A DNA stretch of 64,000 nt from Acheta domesticus (Eukaryota > Arthropoda > Insecta > Orthoptera > Gryllidae). Position numbers and translations under genes: made by a program. The stretch covers positions 71,070,984 to 71,134,983 of the forward strand of contig JAHLJT010003656.1 in the NCBI GenBank assembly GCA_031308135.1. The letters run 5' to 3'. The notes under the pieces were generated by a model. The model did no database searches. It saw only the letters and a list, made by a program, of their open reading frames with translations, and was not told where the DNA came from. Of the stretch, positions 1 through 11,383 are shown one piece after another; the stretch's first letter is position 1, and every line of letters starts with the position of its first letter.

Positions 1-66
1 TAAAATATTTTATAGTTGGAATTATATAATTTAAATAATTTACTTAAAAGTATATATTAATCCAGG

Positions 67-198
67 CTAGCTGATTTGGCTCTATTATCAAACGAAAATG
101 CTATTGCAATAAGCATAGATTTTAATGAAGTTGTAAATAAGTTTGCTGCCCTAAAATCTCGTCAAGAGGTTTTAGAAATAACATACTACATTTGGTGA
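67..198 (+). pseudogene. hAT-like transposase C-terminal remnant
   Basis: A short open stretch reads LALLSNENAIAISIDFNEVV and continues with NKFAALKSR before a stop codon. This resembles the C-terminal part of hAT-family transposases and zinc-finger MYM-type 1-like proteins, which end in a Leu-Ser-rich helix, then an I-D-F segment and an F-A-x-x-K-x-R motif. It has no start codon and no recognisable upstream domain in the window. The likeness is from memory of the family, so the call is tentative. Confidence 0.4.
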
Positions 199-1195
199 TA
201 AGTATTTTAAAATGAAACAAAACTGTATTTAAAAATTATATTGCAATTATTAATTGCATAGAATTTTCAATATATTATAAGTAACTATCATATGCAAATA
301 TGTTTGTATTTTTAATAAAATAATGTACAATTATACAGCAATAAATATTTTAATACTTAATTTATGGGGGGAGTGACACCAGTAGCATTGCCCCAGGTGA
401 CACAAACTGAAGCTACGCCACTGATATAGACTTACGTGTTCAGAAGATTTATTGAAACAAATGTGGAGAAATAATATTAGAAGCGTGAGCGTTCTCTGAG
501 TGTATGAAAAGCAGAAGTTTGTTCGAAAAATATTTCGAATTCCCGATCCCGATTTATAAGTCATTATTAGGGCCCGAATAATTATGTACTAAAAATTGGG
601 AAAATATGTACATATATATGTATTATAATATACAGAAATACGTACTCAAAAGTATGAAATATGTAACATTAAGTATCATTATATCAATTATTTTTTATTA
701 AAATACCTTTATCTTAGCATATATTGTTCTGTGTACTTAATATAAAGACCAGAATTAAACATTATAGTTCTCATAATCCTATTATTTACTACAATCTCCG
801 TATCAATAAGAAACATATATATATATATATATATATATAAACAAGCCTACGCAACCATATATCGTCTCCGATATTATTTCAGTAGTATACCTTCTCTTTG
901 CGGCTCTACCACGCAACCAATCTTTATAAATGAGGTCTCTAAAGAAAGAAAATTTCAAGGAGACGTGACGAATTGCATTTTGACTTAAACATATGAAGGA
1001 TTTGTTTAGAAAAGGCATCTAAATATTAATGTCAAATACACTTTCTAGTCTTCTCCGTGTTTTCTGGATCCAGTGTGACGTAATTGTCCCTTCATAGTAT
1101 TGCACTAATAGAACAAATTGTTTCGAATCCTGGGCTTTTCTCCAGAACGGAAGACATCTTTTTCTTCACTCGATCCCCCTATTGACCCTCGAATG
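199..1195. other. No gene seen; AT-rich sequence
   Basis: AT-rich sequence with an AT dinucleotide run near 815-840. The open frames here on the minus strand are short, lack domain signatures and are better read as chance. A TGATAAA-type short tandem repeat follows at about 1193-1231. Confidence 0.5.
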
Positions 1196-1231
1196 ATAAA
1201 TGATAAATGATACAATAAATGATAAATTTTT
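1193..1231. repeat. Short tandem repeat, AATGATAA-like units
   Basis: Consecutive imperfect copies of AATGATAA/ATGATACAAT are visible by eye. Confidence 0.7.
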
Positions 1232-1309
1232 AAAGAAGCGTCTCCTGATTGGGTAATTTCAAAGCTACCAGAAAGTTCCAGGGAAAATGTTTACAAAAAT
1301 TTAATTGTA

Positions 1310-1743
1310 GTGCTTACTGAAAAAGGGGGCAATATAGTTGTTCAGCTTTTGAATATCAAACAATTGCTTAAATGTGCCTATAGATGCTGCAGCTTCAGAA
1401 GCAAATTGATGTATAACTTGTATTTCAAAATCAAAATTTTGAGTATTGTAGTAGCGTCAATTCAGGTGCCCCATCTCATTAATCCTTTTTTTGTATTGGA
1501 AATCAATGCGTCAACTTTATCAAACTGAGATCTGATCAGTTCTGCAAACGCAACACATGCACAAGGTAGGTTAGAAGTAGTAATTTTGGAAAAATACCTG
1601 CAGGGCTTCTGCTGCCTTGCACATGTACGGCGCTGCACTAGTACCGGAAGGAAGACATTATGTTTAACTTCATTAGGCCACAAAAATTCCGTTGTATCGT
1701 TAAAACGTTTTGTAATAGTTTGATGGTTGCATGTGGGTAACAC
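1310..1743 (-). pseudogene. hAT-like transposase fragment, frameshifted
   Basis: The minus strand encodes AFAELIRSQFDKVDALISNT followed closely by KKGLMRWGT. In the next frame it continues with EIQVIHQFASEAAASIGTFK and LFDIQKLNNYIAPF. The order (conserved I-S-x-T-K-K, then R-W-G-T, then an acidic-alanine helix and a Y-I motif) matches the central part of hAT-like transposases in which T-R-W-G-T-W is followed by a helix over the next ~40 residues. The R-W-G-T tryptophan segment ends in a stop or frameshift, so it is a dead fragment. Its relation to the remnant at 67-198, on the opposite strand, is unclear. Confidence 0.5.
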
Positions 1744-1837
1744 TTCTCAAGTTAACAAAATAAGACTTACACTTTTAAACGTTCATTAGACCTATCACAA
1801 CCTTGCCAATATGATTTCCTTGTACATGCCGCATTTG

Positions 1838-2500
1838 TCAGGAACACGTTGAAACCATTGATCATATTGTCTCAGCTTGTCCAATCCTAGCAAAGACCGA
1901 ATACTTGAAAAGACACGATAGGGTGTGTAGCTACCTCTATTGGCAGATTTGTACCGCTCTCGAAGTTCCGAATACATGCCCCAAGTGGTACGAACACTCA
2001 CCGAAACCGTGACCTCAACCTGTTGGATTGTGTACGATATTGTACGACCAACAAATTCAAACTGTTCGCACGATAGCGGCAAACAAACCGGATATAGTCA
2101 TCCGGGATTTGGAGAACAAATCGTGTTTACTTATCGATGTATGCTGTACCTTGCGATCAAAACGTCGTTACCAAGGAGGCAGAGAAACGTCTTAAATATT
2201 AAAGTTTGGAAATCGAAATCAGCCGAATGTGGGGCGTAACAGCACAGGTCGTCCCGACAGTTATCAGAGCTCTGGGATTTGTTCCGCAAAATTTGTGTAA
2301 GAACTTGTCTAAACTCCCAGGTAATTCAAAAGACTAGGAAGTGCAAGAAATTGCTTTATTTGAAACAGCCCACATTTTGCGTAAAGTATTGTAGAGGCAC
2401 CGACAGTCCCTAGATCTACTCCTTAGGTAGCTGGTTGCAACCTGGAGTAGATTTTATATTCAACCGACACATAACATCTTTAGTCATGATATAAAGGAAT
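1838..2500 (+). pseudogene. LINE C-terminal remnant and 3' end (first copy)
   Basis: Translated piecemeal, this gives a Cys/His segment C-x2-Q-E-H-V-E-T-I-D-H-I-V-S-A-C-P-I-L, then YLKRHDRVCSYLYWQICTAL, and, across frameshifts, segments equivalent to P-D-I-V-I-R-D-L-E-N-K and ETAHILRKVL. This is the C-terminal zinc-binding region found after the RT of a widespread arthropod LINE type. The 3' end is an (AAT)n tail at about 2491-2505. Two more copies of the same remnant lie at 18762-19390 and 32770-33400. Frames are broken in all three. Confidence 0.7.
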
Positions 2501-2645
2501 AATAATAATAATTTATTGAGTGAAATATACAATTACAAGTCGTGTATGACGAGTCAAGGTGATGTCGTGGGTGGAGAGATTGAAGTTACATTACTGTCCA
2601 GAAGCAAAACAAGGGGCCATCTCAGCATTTGCTCAAAGGATCATT
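2490..2645 (-). repeat. LINE-like 3' end, tail-to-tail with the preceding element
   Basis: On the minus strand this ends in TCAATAAATTATTATTATT, an (ATT)n-type tail. About 40 bp (2596-2637) reappears in opposite orientation at about 6637-6679, beside the LINE at 5.1-6.5 kb. It therefore looks like the 3' portion of an interspersed element. It abuts the (AAT)n tail of the plus-strand LINE remnant. Confidence 0.5.
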
Positions 2646-3060
2646 TGATCAAGAAATAATTTGTTAATTAAAATGAAAACTGAACTAGAAATGATAAATT
2701 AAGTTACTATCTGACATCCGAGTTCACCAACCATTTAGTGGCCTTTATCTTCCTTTACTTATACTAAATAATGTTATACTGTTTTAAGCATCAGTCCATA
2801 ATATTAAAGTCTGTGTGAAACGTATCTTTTGTCAGTTGTTCATTCTTCCAAAGATCACATACTCTTTTCCATCATAACATCAAGACTAGCATCAAATTAA
2901 ACTTCTTGAAGTTAATGCTTGATTTCGCACTCATATTCGCGGAATTAAAATATTAACTAAATGGACAGTTCCAAATTAACTTTTCCATTTTAAATGTTTC
3001 ATTTCCTTTGGAATTACTCTGTTCTTTTTGGCAACCTGTATATTTCTGTCATTAACTGTA
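2646..3060. other. No gene seen
   Basis: AT-rich sequence with many stops in all frames and no recognisable motif. Confidence 0.5.
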
Positions 3061-3068
3061 CTCATTAC
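3061..3068. repeat. Target-site duplication, left copy
   Basis: CTCATTAC directly precedes the hAT terminus and is repeated exactly at 4635-4642. Confidence 0.85.
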
Positions 3069-4634
3069 CAGAGTTGGGCAGTATTCGAAAATACTTGTAT
3101 TTAAAGTACGTATTTTCGATACTTTTGTAATTTGTATTTTGTATCGAAAATACATATTTAAACATGTATTTTGTATTTGTATCGAAAATACTTTCTGATA
3201 GTATTTTGTATTTTCAAAATACAAAAATACATTTTATTAATCCGTCACAAACATTCATTTGGCCAGTAAATGGAGAGGGTTCCGCCACGTGGGCGAGTGG
3301 AGCCGGACCTCCGGTTTCTCCGATTACGTTTTCCCCCCGTCGTCGCGTCGGTTCAACCAGAGATAACCGGAGGAGCGCTGTAATCACGATGTAAGATATA
3401 TTTATTACATCATGGCTGTAATCGCGAGCTCTGATTCAATTTTTCGGAGAGCAGGCTCCGCGTGCCAGAACGAGTGCTTCCCACGTGTATGCCTGGTGGC
3501 CCTGTGGTTGTGCGCTGTGATTAAAAACTTGTGCTTGTGGTGTTTTTAAGAGCTGATATTTCGTTACGGTATATTTAGGTAAAAATCTATTTTTTTCCTG
3601 GGTACCTTGTACTAAATGAAGCTTTGTATGTCCATTTTAGGTTTATTTGAACTAAAACCGTAAATTTTGTAGCGCCTAAAAGAGCCTATTTTAATATTAA
3701 TGCACAAATGCACAAATGCACAAATAATTGTGCCTATTCTACATTTAAGAACCTAAAATGAGACTAATTTGCCTAACTTCTTTTGTCTATGGCTCCTTTT
3801 ACCTTTTCTTCTTTGTCGGCACAACAGACAAGGATGATATTAATTTTAAGTTACTTTTAACAACCTAAATTGCATTCGTCCTCTTTTACCTTTTTATCCC
3901 CTGGTCTCATTTTGTCGCCTGTAAGAGAGCGAGAATAAATATACCGGACAAGGATCTAGTGATAAAAGTCTCCACGCCACTACTTCCTGATTTCGTGGAA
4001 AAGCTGCCTCCGTTTCTAAGATAAAGCGATTGAATTTCTCCGAAAGCAAAGTGATCTTGACCGATAAGAAACATTCATTTTCTCTTGAAAACTTGGAGAA
4101 TGTATTAGTAATTTATTGTGAGGCACAATCCTGTAGAATAATTCTAACTACTAAACTTGTTAAATAGTATTATTGTAAAATGTTCAATACTGATTCTACG
4201 TAATATTGATTTATGTTCTTATCTTTGAGAAATATAATAAATGGTCAAAAAGTGAGTTTTCTTGTATGTTACGAGTTTTATTAATGCCTATTCTATCATT
4301 TAAAAAGCCTAGCAGACATTTTAGGTGCCTAAAAGCTATTTTAGGGGGTTGGAAATGGGTTGAAAATTTCATTTGAAACATTTTTGTATAAAGAATGTTA
4401 TATATTTTTAATAATAAAATTTTAAATGTGGTGTGATTTTAAATGTGAATTTTGAGCGCGAATGATTGTTTAAAAGAGAAAAAATAGGATAGACGTTATT
4501 ATGTGTAAAACGTCGTTGGTTGTATTTTGTATTTTCAAAAGTATTTTATAATACTATTTTGTATTTGGTATTGATACTTTCGGCGAAGTATTTTGTATCT
4601 GAAATACATTTTTCAAGTATTTTGCCCAACCCCG
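3069..4634. mobile_element. Non-autonomous hAT-type DNA transposon, 1,566 bp, with 8-bp TSD
   Basis: The element is bounded by CTCATTAC at 3061-3068 and again at 4635-4642, an exact 8-bp target-site duplication as made by hAT transposases. The left terminus is CAGAGTTGGGCAGTATTCG. The reverse complement of the right terminus is CGGGGTTGGGCAAAATACTT, so 10 of the outer 12 positions match and the CAG-N-G hAT pattern is present on the left. Subterminal zones on both sides are filled with GTATTTTGTATTTTCAAAAT-like repeats in inverted orientation. The interior holds no transposase reading frame, only short chance ORFs, a (GCACAAAT)n run near 3698-3724 and recurring GCCTA/CCTAAAA phrases. Movement would have needed an autonomous relative elsewhere. 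Confidence 0.85.
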
Positions 4635-4642
4635 CTCATTAC
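4635..4642. repeat. Target-site duplication, right copy
   Basis: CTCATTAC, identical to 3061-3068. Confidence 0.85.
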
Positions 4643-5100
4643 ATATGCTACGAGAATCTTTAACTGATGCATTTCTCATGCAAAAGTATTCTAAAACGTA
4701 TTCTGCCGACTTCCTGATTCCAGAAGCAAAGCTTCCTTCATCTGTATATAAAACTAAGCTGACCAATGCCTAATAAGCTCTCACAAACTTCAGAGATGAA
4801 GTACCAAGTAATCATGGCCTATTCACGAAAATGTTATTGTCTTGTCCCTTCTTTTAAATAATGCCATACTCAATATAATAAATATTACATTCTTTTGCAG
4901 TTTATCACGTAAGCCATTGCTTTGATGTTAATCGCTCTGATAAATGAACACTCCTGTTTACAATAAACAAATGTGTAATGTGATATATAAAGTGCTGGCA
5001 CTAGGCATGGGCAGACTAGATGATCGCGCAAGACTGTCGCGAATTACGTGTCATTGTCGTGACTTGATATATCTGTATGGTTTGATTGGTTGATTGATTG
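4643..5100. other. No gene seen
   Basis: AT-rich flank of the hAT insertion; joined to 2646-3060 it would restore the pre-insertion sequence. No motif recognised. Confidence 0.5.
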
Positions 5101-6512
5101 TTCGTAATTCCGGGCGCGTCAACTACAGAGGTCATTAGTTCCGTAAGTGAAGTGCATGCTTCCTTCATCGGGAGGTGGCGGTGATCTTTTTCCCGCTGGA
5201 TGGCGAGATCCGGCGCCTACCTACCGGTGACTAGCGGGGTTTTCCCCTCAACCAGGTATCTTCCACCAGCGGGGCACCGCCCCAGCCGGGACAATGCTCT
5301 AAGCTCCCGACTGCTCTCCCGGCATATGTGGTATACTACGGTTTTTCTTTCTTGGCGCACGGGTGTGTGTCATCAAAATGGAATATCTCACGGTATTTCG
5401 CGTCGTTCTCCGTTGTGTCGCCAGGATCGCATGATCGCCAGCACTGCTCGAGAGTCACGATCATCCTAGCGGTACAACCGAGAACGACGCGAAATACCGT
5501 GAGATATTCCATTTTATTGACTGCTCAAAGAGTAGAAATACCATATTGGCACGAAAGGACATTACATACTTATGTTTCCAATTCTTTGCTAATTGAGCAT
5601 GGGGTCACGCAAGGTTCGATCTTAGGGCCTATCCTCTTTCTATTAAATGTAAACGATATGCCCTCGTCTATTAAAAATTGAAGAGCGGTTATGTTTGCTG
5701 ATGACACGAATGTTCTTTGCAAAAAAGCAGTAAATAGTACGATTTCAGTAGTTTCAAATTGGTTTAATAATAACAAATTAATTGTTAACGAAAGAAAAAC
5801 TGTTTCAATGCATTTTTGCATCTCAAATCGGAAATCGCATGTTCCATTGAAAATGAACAATATGCAATTAGCTGATGTTGAGGCAACAAAATTTTTAGGT
5901 CTTTCAATTCAATCAAACCTCAAATGGAATGTACATATAACAGAATTAAACACTAAATTAAGTTCATTATGCTACGCATTCAGAATTCTTTCAAATTCTG
6001 TCAGCCTTCATGCAGCTCTTTGCGTTTATTTTGCAAATGTGCATTCCCGCCTGAGATATGGCATAATATTCTGGGGAAGCTCATCCTGTAGTATTCAGAG
6101 CTTCAGATTGCAAAAGAAAATTATTCGAATAATGAAAAAATGCCTTCCACGTGATTCCTGCAAGCCTCTTTCATTGAGCTTGGAATCCTACCATTGCCTT
6201 GTGTATTTATTTACGAATCTGTAATATTTGTCAAAAATTACCTACTTAACTGAGGGAACATATTTTCATGCAATATTGATATTTATAATTACAACACACG
6301 CCGTAGAAATCACGTGCATCAAGTGTCAGTATCAACAGCTCAGTACAAGAAATCAACATACAAATACATGTACGTTACTTTACAATGCATTGCCAGATGA
6401 CATTAAAAAATTAAAGTCGATACACAAATTTAATTTAAAAGTAAAATCTTTTCTGCTGCAAAACTGTTTCTATACAATTAGAGACTATACTGATCGTCAA
6501 AAAGAAAAGTAA
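5101..6512 (+). mobile_element. Non-LTR retrotransposon (LINE) with broken reverse transcriptase
   Basis: A single reading frame runs from about 5500 to 6512, interrupted only by stops at 5682-5684 and 6222-6224. It shows the RT palm motif H-G-V-T-Q-G-S-I-L-G-P, then F-A-D-D-T (catalytic Asp pair, about 5694-5708), the thumb motif K-F-L-G-L-S-I-Q-S-N-L-K-W, the later H-S-R-L-R-Y-G-I-I-F-W-G and LQKKIIRIM, and a C-terminal L-Y-N-A-L-P-D-D-I-K-K-L. This order is the RT and C-terminal arrangement of jockey/CR1-like LINEs. No endonuclease domain is visible upstream. Instead 5160-5340 is a GC-rich stretch holding a 36-bp inverted repeat at its edge. Two in-frame stops and the missing 5' part make it non-functional. 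Confidence 0.8.
5375..5515. repeat. Perfect 36-bp inverted repeat around a 69-bp spacer
   Basis: 5375-5410 (starting AAAATGGAATATCTCACGG) is exactly the reverse complement of 5480-5515. The symmetry continues imperfectly for several more bases towards the spacer. It lies at the 5' side of the LINE RT frame. Confidence 0.9.
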
Positions 6513-6760
6513 TGTTTGTATACATTTTTTAAAAAATTATTTAATACGCCTGTAATAAGTAATGTACTTCAGCTTCCGGGTCAATGACCCCCATCTCGAT
6601 CAGGTTTTTGTCCAGTTTCCCTGATCCATTGAGCAAATGCTGAGATGGCCCCTTGTTTTGCTTCTGGACGTAAATGTAGCTTCTCTGTGCGTACGTTTTG
6701 TTGAGCACTCCTTTGCTTGTAATGGTAGGAGTAGAATTGATGTTCATCACTATTTTGTTA
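6513..6760 (-). repeat. Interspersed-repeat fragment sharing sequence with 2596-2637
   Basis: GAGCAAATGCTGAGATGGCC and the following CCTTGTTTTGCTTCTGGA occur here on the plus strand and at 2596-2637 on the minus strand. The minus strand reads HLLNGSGKLDKNLIEMGVID, a phrase that looks coding-derived, but no family could be assigned. Confidence 0.45.
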
Positions 6761-8295
6761 GCAATGCAGAAAAATCAAATCAGTTCATTCCCCATTGAAA
6801 TTGATTTTCTATAACTCGGGAACAAACATTTTTCAAATTTTCATTTTTTTAAAATAATAATTATTTTCTTAATTCTTTTTACTAGTGTTTCAAATGTTGC
6901 TTTTTTTGTGCCTCAAGAAATGTGCGCAGATAATCTCTTTCCCCACACGTATTCAGTTTTTTACTGTTTTGACCAAATGAATAAATAAATTGACACACCC
7001 GTGCGCCAAGAAAGAAAAACCTAAGTATAGTGTAATGCATGTTAGTGTTAGTGTAAGTGTGTGTGTAAGGGGTGAGGGTAGGACAAGGAAGAGGAAGGAA
7101 AGATCGCGCAAAGAAAGCCTTGCCTGGTATCCTCCCTTTTTTTATTTATTTTTTTTAACAATACCTCTGCTTCCACAGACAAAATATGACTGTGCCTTCG
7201 TGTTGTCCTTGCTTACGGGTAATTATCCATCTTCATCAAGATCGGTGAGAGGAGAAAAAAAGCAAAACAATGACATAAAAGGCAGAAAAAAGCACAAATA
7301 AGACAAAATATCAAAAATAGGCATCAGAAGCTAAAAAAGGCAAAAAAGGCAAAATGAAAATGTACTAAAACAACTCCAGAAGCACAATCAAGTGATTCCT
7401 ATTGTCAATATTCATTAAATAGTAACAATAACAAAAAGGTATTTTGCCAAACTTCCAGGCTCTACTCATGTATTACATTTTGGAATTCATGAGTGCATGA
7501 TCCTCCAAGCTCCATCATGGTATTTTGGTTGTCTGATTGAAATGGTCTCTTTTCACATGCCCCAAGTTTTGCAAATCCACTGGTAATGGTAAATCCGTCG
7601 CTATTAAAATGTATCGAAATGTAAATTTGTATATTTTAAGGGTTCTGATAGAGATAGTTGTAAGCAACATAATGACTGATTTTGATTTCTCCTTTCATTA
7701 CTCACTGAATTAATTGTGTAAACTTTTCTAAATAGAATCATGGGAAATTTGTTCTTCATTCGAAATTGTCATATTCCTTTCCTGTACTGGTATGTAACTT
7801 AAGTTCAATGGGTCTTACATTTCAGAAGATTGTGTTTTGTTGCATGATAATATTATTTTGTAATTGAAAAAATGGACATCTATGGAAACTAATGACTTTA
7901 CAAAATTCACGCCTAATTTGGCTATGTTCTGGATATTTCCTTTATGTGTTAAGGAAACTTGCTAAACTGGATTTTCTCTTACCAGTTAATCATTATTTCC
8001 CCTTTCTTTTCAGTGAACAATTTTGATAACTAAAACCCTTGGAGCCTATGTTTAGCACAGTAACATTGAAAATGTAGTGCAAGAAAAGTCAACAGTGACC
8101 CTCAGCATGATAAAAGGGAGCAGCCCAGAGCATCACAAAGGTAACCTTGTGTAGCCATACAGGGTCTTGCTGTGCTGAAAGCATCAAATAGAGGTGAAAT
8201 GAATATACCATCTCAATATGGCATTATGCTTTAAAAGGTTAATATTTTCAAAATATTACACAATTGTGTTGATTACTCTTTAATACAACTATACA
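6761..8295. other. No gene seen; low-complexity A-rich tract inside
   Basis: AT-rich and full of stops. About 7250-7365 is an A-rich low-complexity tract with repeated AAAAAAGGCAAAA. No conserved domain or splice-bounded exon was recognised. Confidence 0.5.
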
Positions 8296-8296
8296 C

Positions 8297-8297
8297 A

Positions 8298-8328
<31 letters not shown>

Positions 8329-8440
8329 CACACACACACACACACACACAAACATACACTCATGCATGCGTGAATGGATATGCACATGGATGCACACACA
8401 CACTCGCACTCACAAAACACACACACACACACACACAAGG
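8297..8440. repeat. (CA)n microsatellite in two blocks
   Basis: CA dinucleotide runs at about 8299-8350 and 8393-8439 are separated by a short degenerate stretch. Confidence 0.95.
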
Positions 8441-8589
8441 AGAGGAAGAGGCACTTTTCCCATTTGCGGACAACAAATGGAAATATATGTCTAGAGACAT
8501 TAAGCTGGCAGCCCCATTACTAGACTTACTGATCAATTGGCCCGTAACCTGTTATGGCGAATTTTAAGTTACTGGCACTCTTCAACAAG

Positions 8590-10690
8590 CCAAGCTGGTT
8601 AAACACAATCCTGATGACCATAGCAAGAAAAAGGACATACAACATAGACTTAAGATAGGAGTTTGGAATGACAGAGGAATAAAAAATAAAGAAAAGGAAC
8701 TTGAAAATGAACTTAAAACAAATTAATATAGCTGTAATATCAGGAACAAAGATGAAGTGCAAAGGAACAAAAGATTTAGAACACTATGTCATGATTTACA
8801 ATGAGAAACCTGAAAATGAAAGAGACAGTAGTGGAATAGCTATTTTAAATGATAAATAGTGGAAATCCAAAATTCATAGTTATACCTACATAAACGACCA
8901 GATCCTGATCACAAGATTTTAAATAGAAAGAGGCTATTTAACTGTAATTGGAGTTTATGCTCCAGAAGAAGGCAAAACAGATGATACAGAAATATTTTAT
9001 GAAATACTACAAAAACAGGTACACATGTATAAAGATAATCACTTAATTATAGCTGGGGATCTGAATGCTAGGGTATGTAAACAACCAATTCCAGGCATTG
9101 TAGGATGTTATGGAGAAGAATATTTCAACAGATATGGAGAATTGTGAGAATTCGCCACCTACAGCAATCTTAAAATTACCAACACGTTCTTTTGGAAAAC
9201 AGACATACATAAGTAGACTGGAGTGCGAGAGGTAGCAGAGCAATTATTGATTATGTTGTAATGAACAGAAAAATTGCGTCCCAAATATCTGATATGAGAG
9301 TCTTCTGTGGGAGTGATATGCATTCGGATTACTTTCTAGGAACTTCAACAATATCCACATTAGCTAAATGGAAGAAAAAACATGAAGAAGAATGGACAAG
9401 AGGAAAGGTAATATATTTATTCAAAAAAGGAAATAGAAGTAAAACAGAGAACTATAAAGGAATTACTTTGCTAAATCCATCATACACGATATATACTAAA
9501 ATTATTAACTGAAGATTAACAACTCTTCTAGACAATACATTGTTAGAAGAATAATGTGGATTTAGACACGGAAGATTGTGTGTCGATGATATATTCTCCA
9601 TTAACTTACTTATACAGAAGAGGGTAGAATTTAATCAGGAAACATATATCACTTTCATAGATAATGAGAAAGCATTCAACATAGTCCATCAACATACCAA
9701 ATGGAAGATAATGAATAAAAGAGGCATTCTACTCCATCTAATTGAAGTAATCAAATCCTTATACCACAGAACTATAAATGTTTTGGATTTAAAAGGAAAA
9801 TTATCCGAGGAATTTAAAATTAATCGAGGTGTTGGACCAGGTTGTAGCCTGTCACCAAGCTTATTCAATATTTACATAGACGACATTCTGAGAGAATGGA
9901 AGCATTGTATTACAGATGGCATTGAAATAAATTCTGAAACCACTCTAAACTCAACCTTGCAGATGATCAGATAATTATCCAAGAAAGTGAGGATCATTTA
10001 CAGAGGGCTCTCTATAAACTAAATAATATCTGTGAACAATATAACTTGAGAATCTCAGTTCAGAAAACTAAAATAATGGCATTAAGAGGCAAACATCCTA
10101 TGCAAAGTAAAATAATAGTAGATAATAAAATTATCAAACAAGTTAGCCATTTTAGATATTTAGGCTGTGATATTACTTTTGAATTCAATGAAGATAGTTC
10201 AATAAAACACAAAGAGTCCAAAACATCTGTGTTAAAATAATAAAATATCTGAGATAGAAAACAAAAAAGGAAACGCAACTTAAATTTTATAAATCAATGG
10301 CTATCTCCATACTTCTTTATGGATGTGAGATATGGATAATGAAAAAGGAAGATTTTACCAGAATACTGATGTCTGATATGAGATTCTTGAGACAAGTCAA
10401 GAGTTGCACTATATTAGTCAAAATAAAAAAGTGAGATAATTAGAGAATAACTAGAAGTTCTCCCATTAATAAATAAAGTAAAAGAATATAGGACCCGATG
10501 GTCCTAACATCTACATAGAATGAGTAGTGGCTGCATCACAAAACAAATATATCACTACAGACCTCATGGCAAAAGGGATGTCAGACACCCAAGATTAAGA
10601 TTGCATGCTGAGGACAGAACAGGAGACTCTCCTAATACCTGAAGAGATGATGATCAAAACATTGTCACTGGAGGTTTTTACTTGGACCAA
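8590..10690 (+). mobile_element. LINE remnant with endonuclease and RT domains, internally deleted
   Basis: The 5' part reads as an APE-type endonuclease in pieces: KIGVWNDRGIKNK, then VMIYNEKPENERDSSGIAIL, then TVIGVYAPEE and IIAGDLNARV (the G-D-L-N catalytic motif). At about 9340 it jumps from S-D-M-H-S-D to EEWTRGKVIYLFKKGNRSKT, the RT fingers, so the segment between the endonuclease and the RT is deleted. RT continues with ENYKGITLLN, ITFIDNEKAFNIVHQ, GVGPGCSLSPSLFNIYIDDI, then QVSHFRYLGCDI and SILLYGCEIWIMKKEDF near 10310-10350. The F-x-D-D box falls in the frameshifted part near 9950-9980. Many stops and shifts make it dead. Confidence 0.8.
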
Positions 10691-11144
10691 TACTTTAAAC
10701 AGACCCTTATTAGAATTTTAATTTGTCTCAAAATGTTGTGTTCTGATTTATTTGCACATTCTTGTAATATCCTTTTTCTGAAACATTTTATACAAGAAAG
10801 CAGAATACAAAGAGTTATGCAGCAATAAGTGTATTGAAATAACTCTAAGATAATTATTTAAATCTTATTTACAAATAATAGATATCTCTTTGTTACTTTG
10901 CCATTATAGACAAGATAGATACAAGTTCAAGGGTCATTTTATCAATAAAAGTTGTAGATTCTTTTTTTGTTCTTGAAGCTAGAGTTTGAATAGCACAGAT
11001 TTTTTGTTGAGAGTTTAATTCACGAGAGAATTTAAAGAATGAGAGAATCATTCTTTAAATGATAATAAAATAGGAATAAGTAAAAGTAATAATGTCTAAA
11101 TGTAAAAATTTAATACTTGACCTCTCCTGTAATATAGCAAGTAG
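10691..11144. other. No gene seen
   Basis: AT-rich unique flank between the LINE remnant and the start of the shared ~13-kb block. A weak inverted motif GAGAGAAT/ATTCTTTAAAT lies at 11030-11060. Confidence 0.5.
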
Positions 11145-11349
11145 TTCTCAACAAAATTTACTTCTAGTGTTTTCAATAACCCAAAGCCATGTAATAAAGT
11201 ATTTATTGCCTTTATACAGTTTGTTTCAGTGCAAAGTATTGGCAAACACCAAAGAAAATAACAATAATATGAAAAATGTGTACTATTTACTTTACTTTAA
11301 ACAATGAAGTTTTAATTGAGTATAAGCCAGTTTCTTGTGTCTCTTATGT

Positions 11350-11383
11350 GAATATTTATCTATCAATTGACAGATAAATATTC
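11350..11383. repeat. 34-bp near-perfect palindrome
   Basis: GAATATTTATCT and its reverse complement flank TCAATTGA, itself a palindrome, with one mismatched pair. It is repeated at 25467-25500 in copy B and with deletions near 57964-57996 in copy C. Confidence 0.85.

Noticed and set aside
3164..3394. 76-residue frame inside the hAT element
   Set aside because: It starts in the low-complexity terminal repeat and shows no transposase motif.
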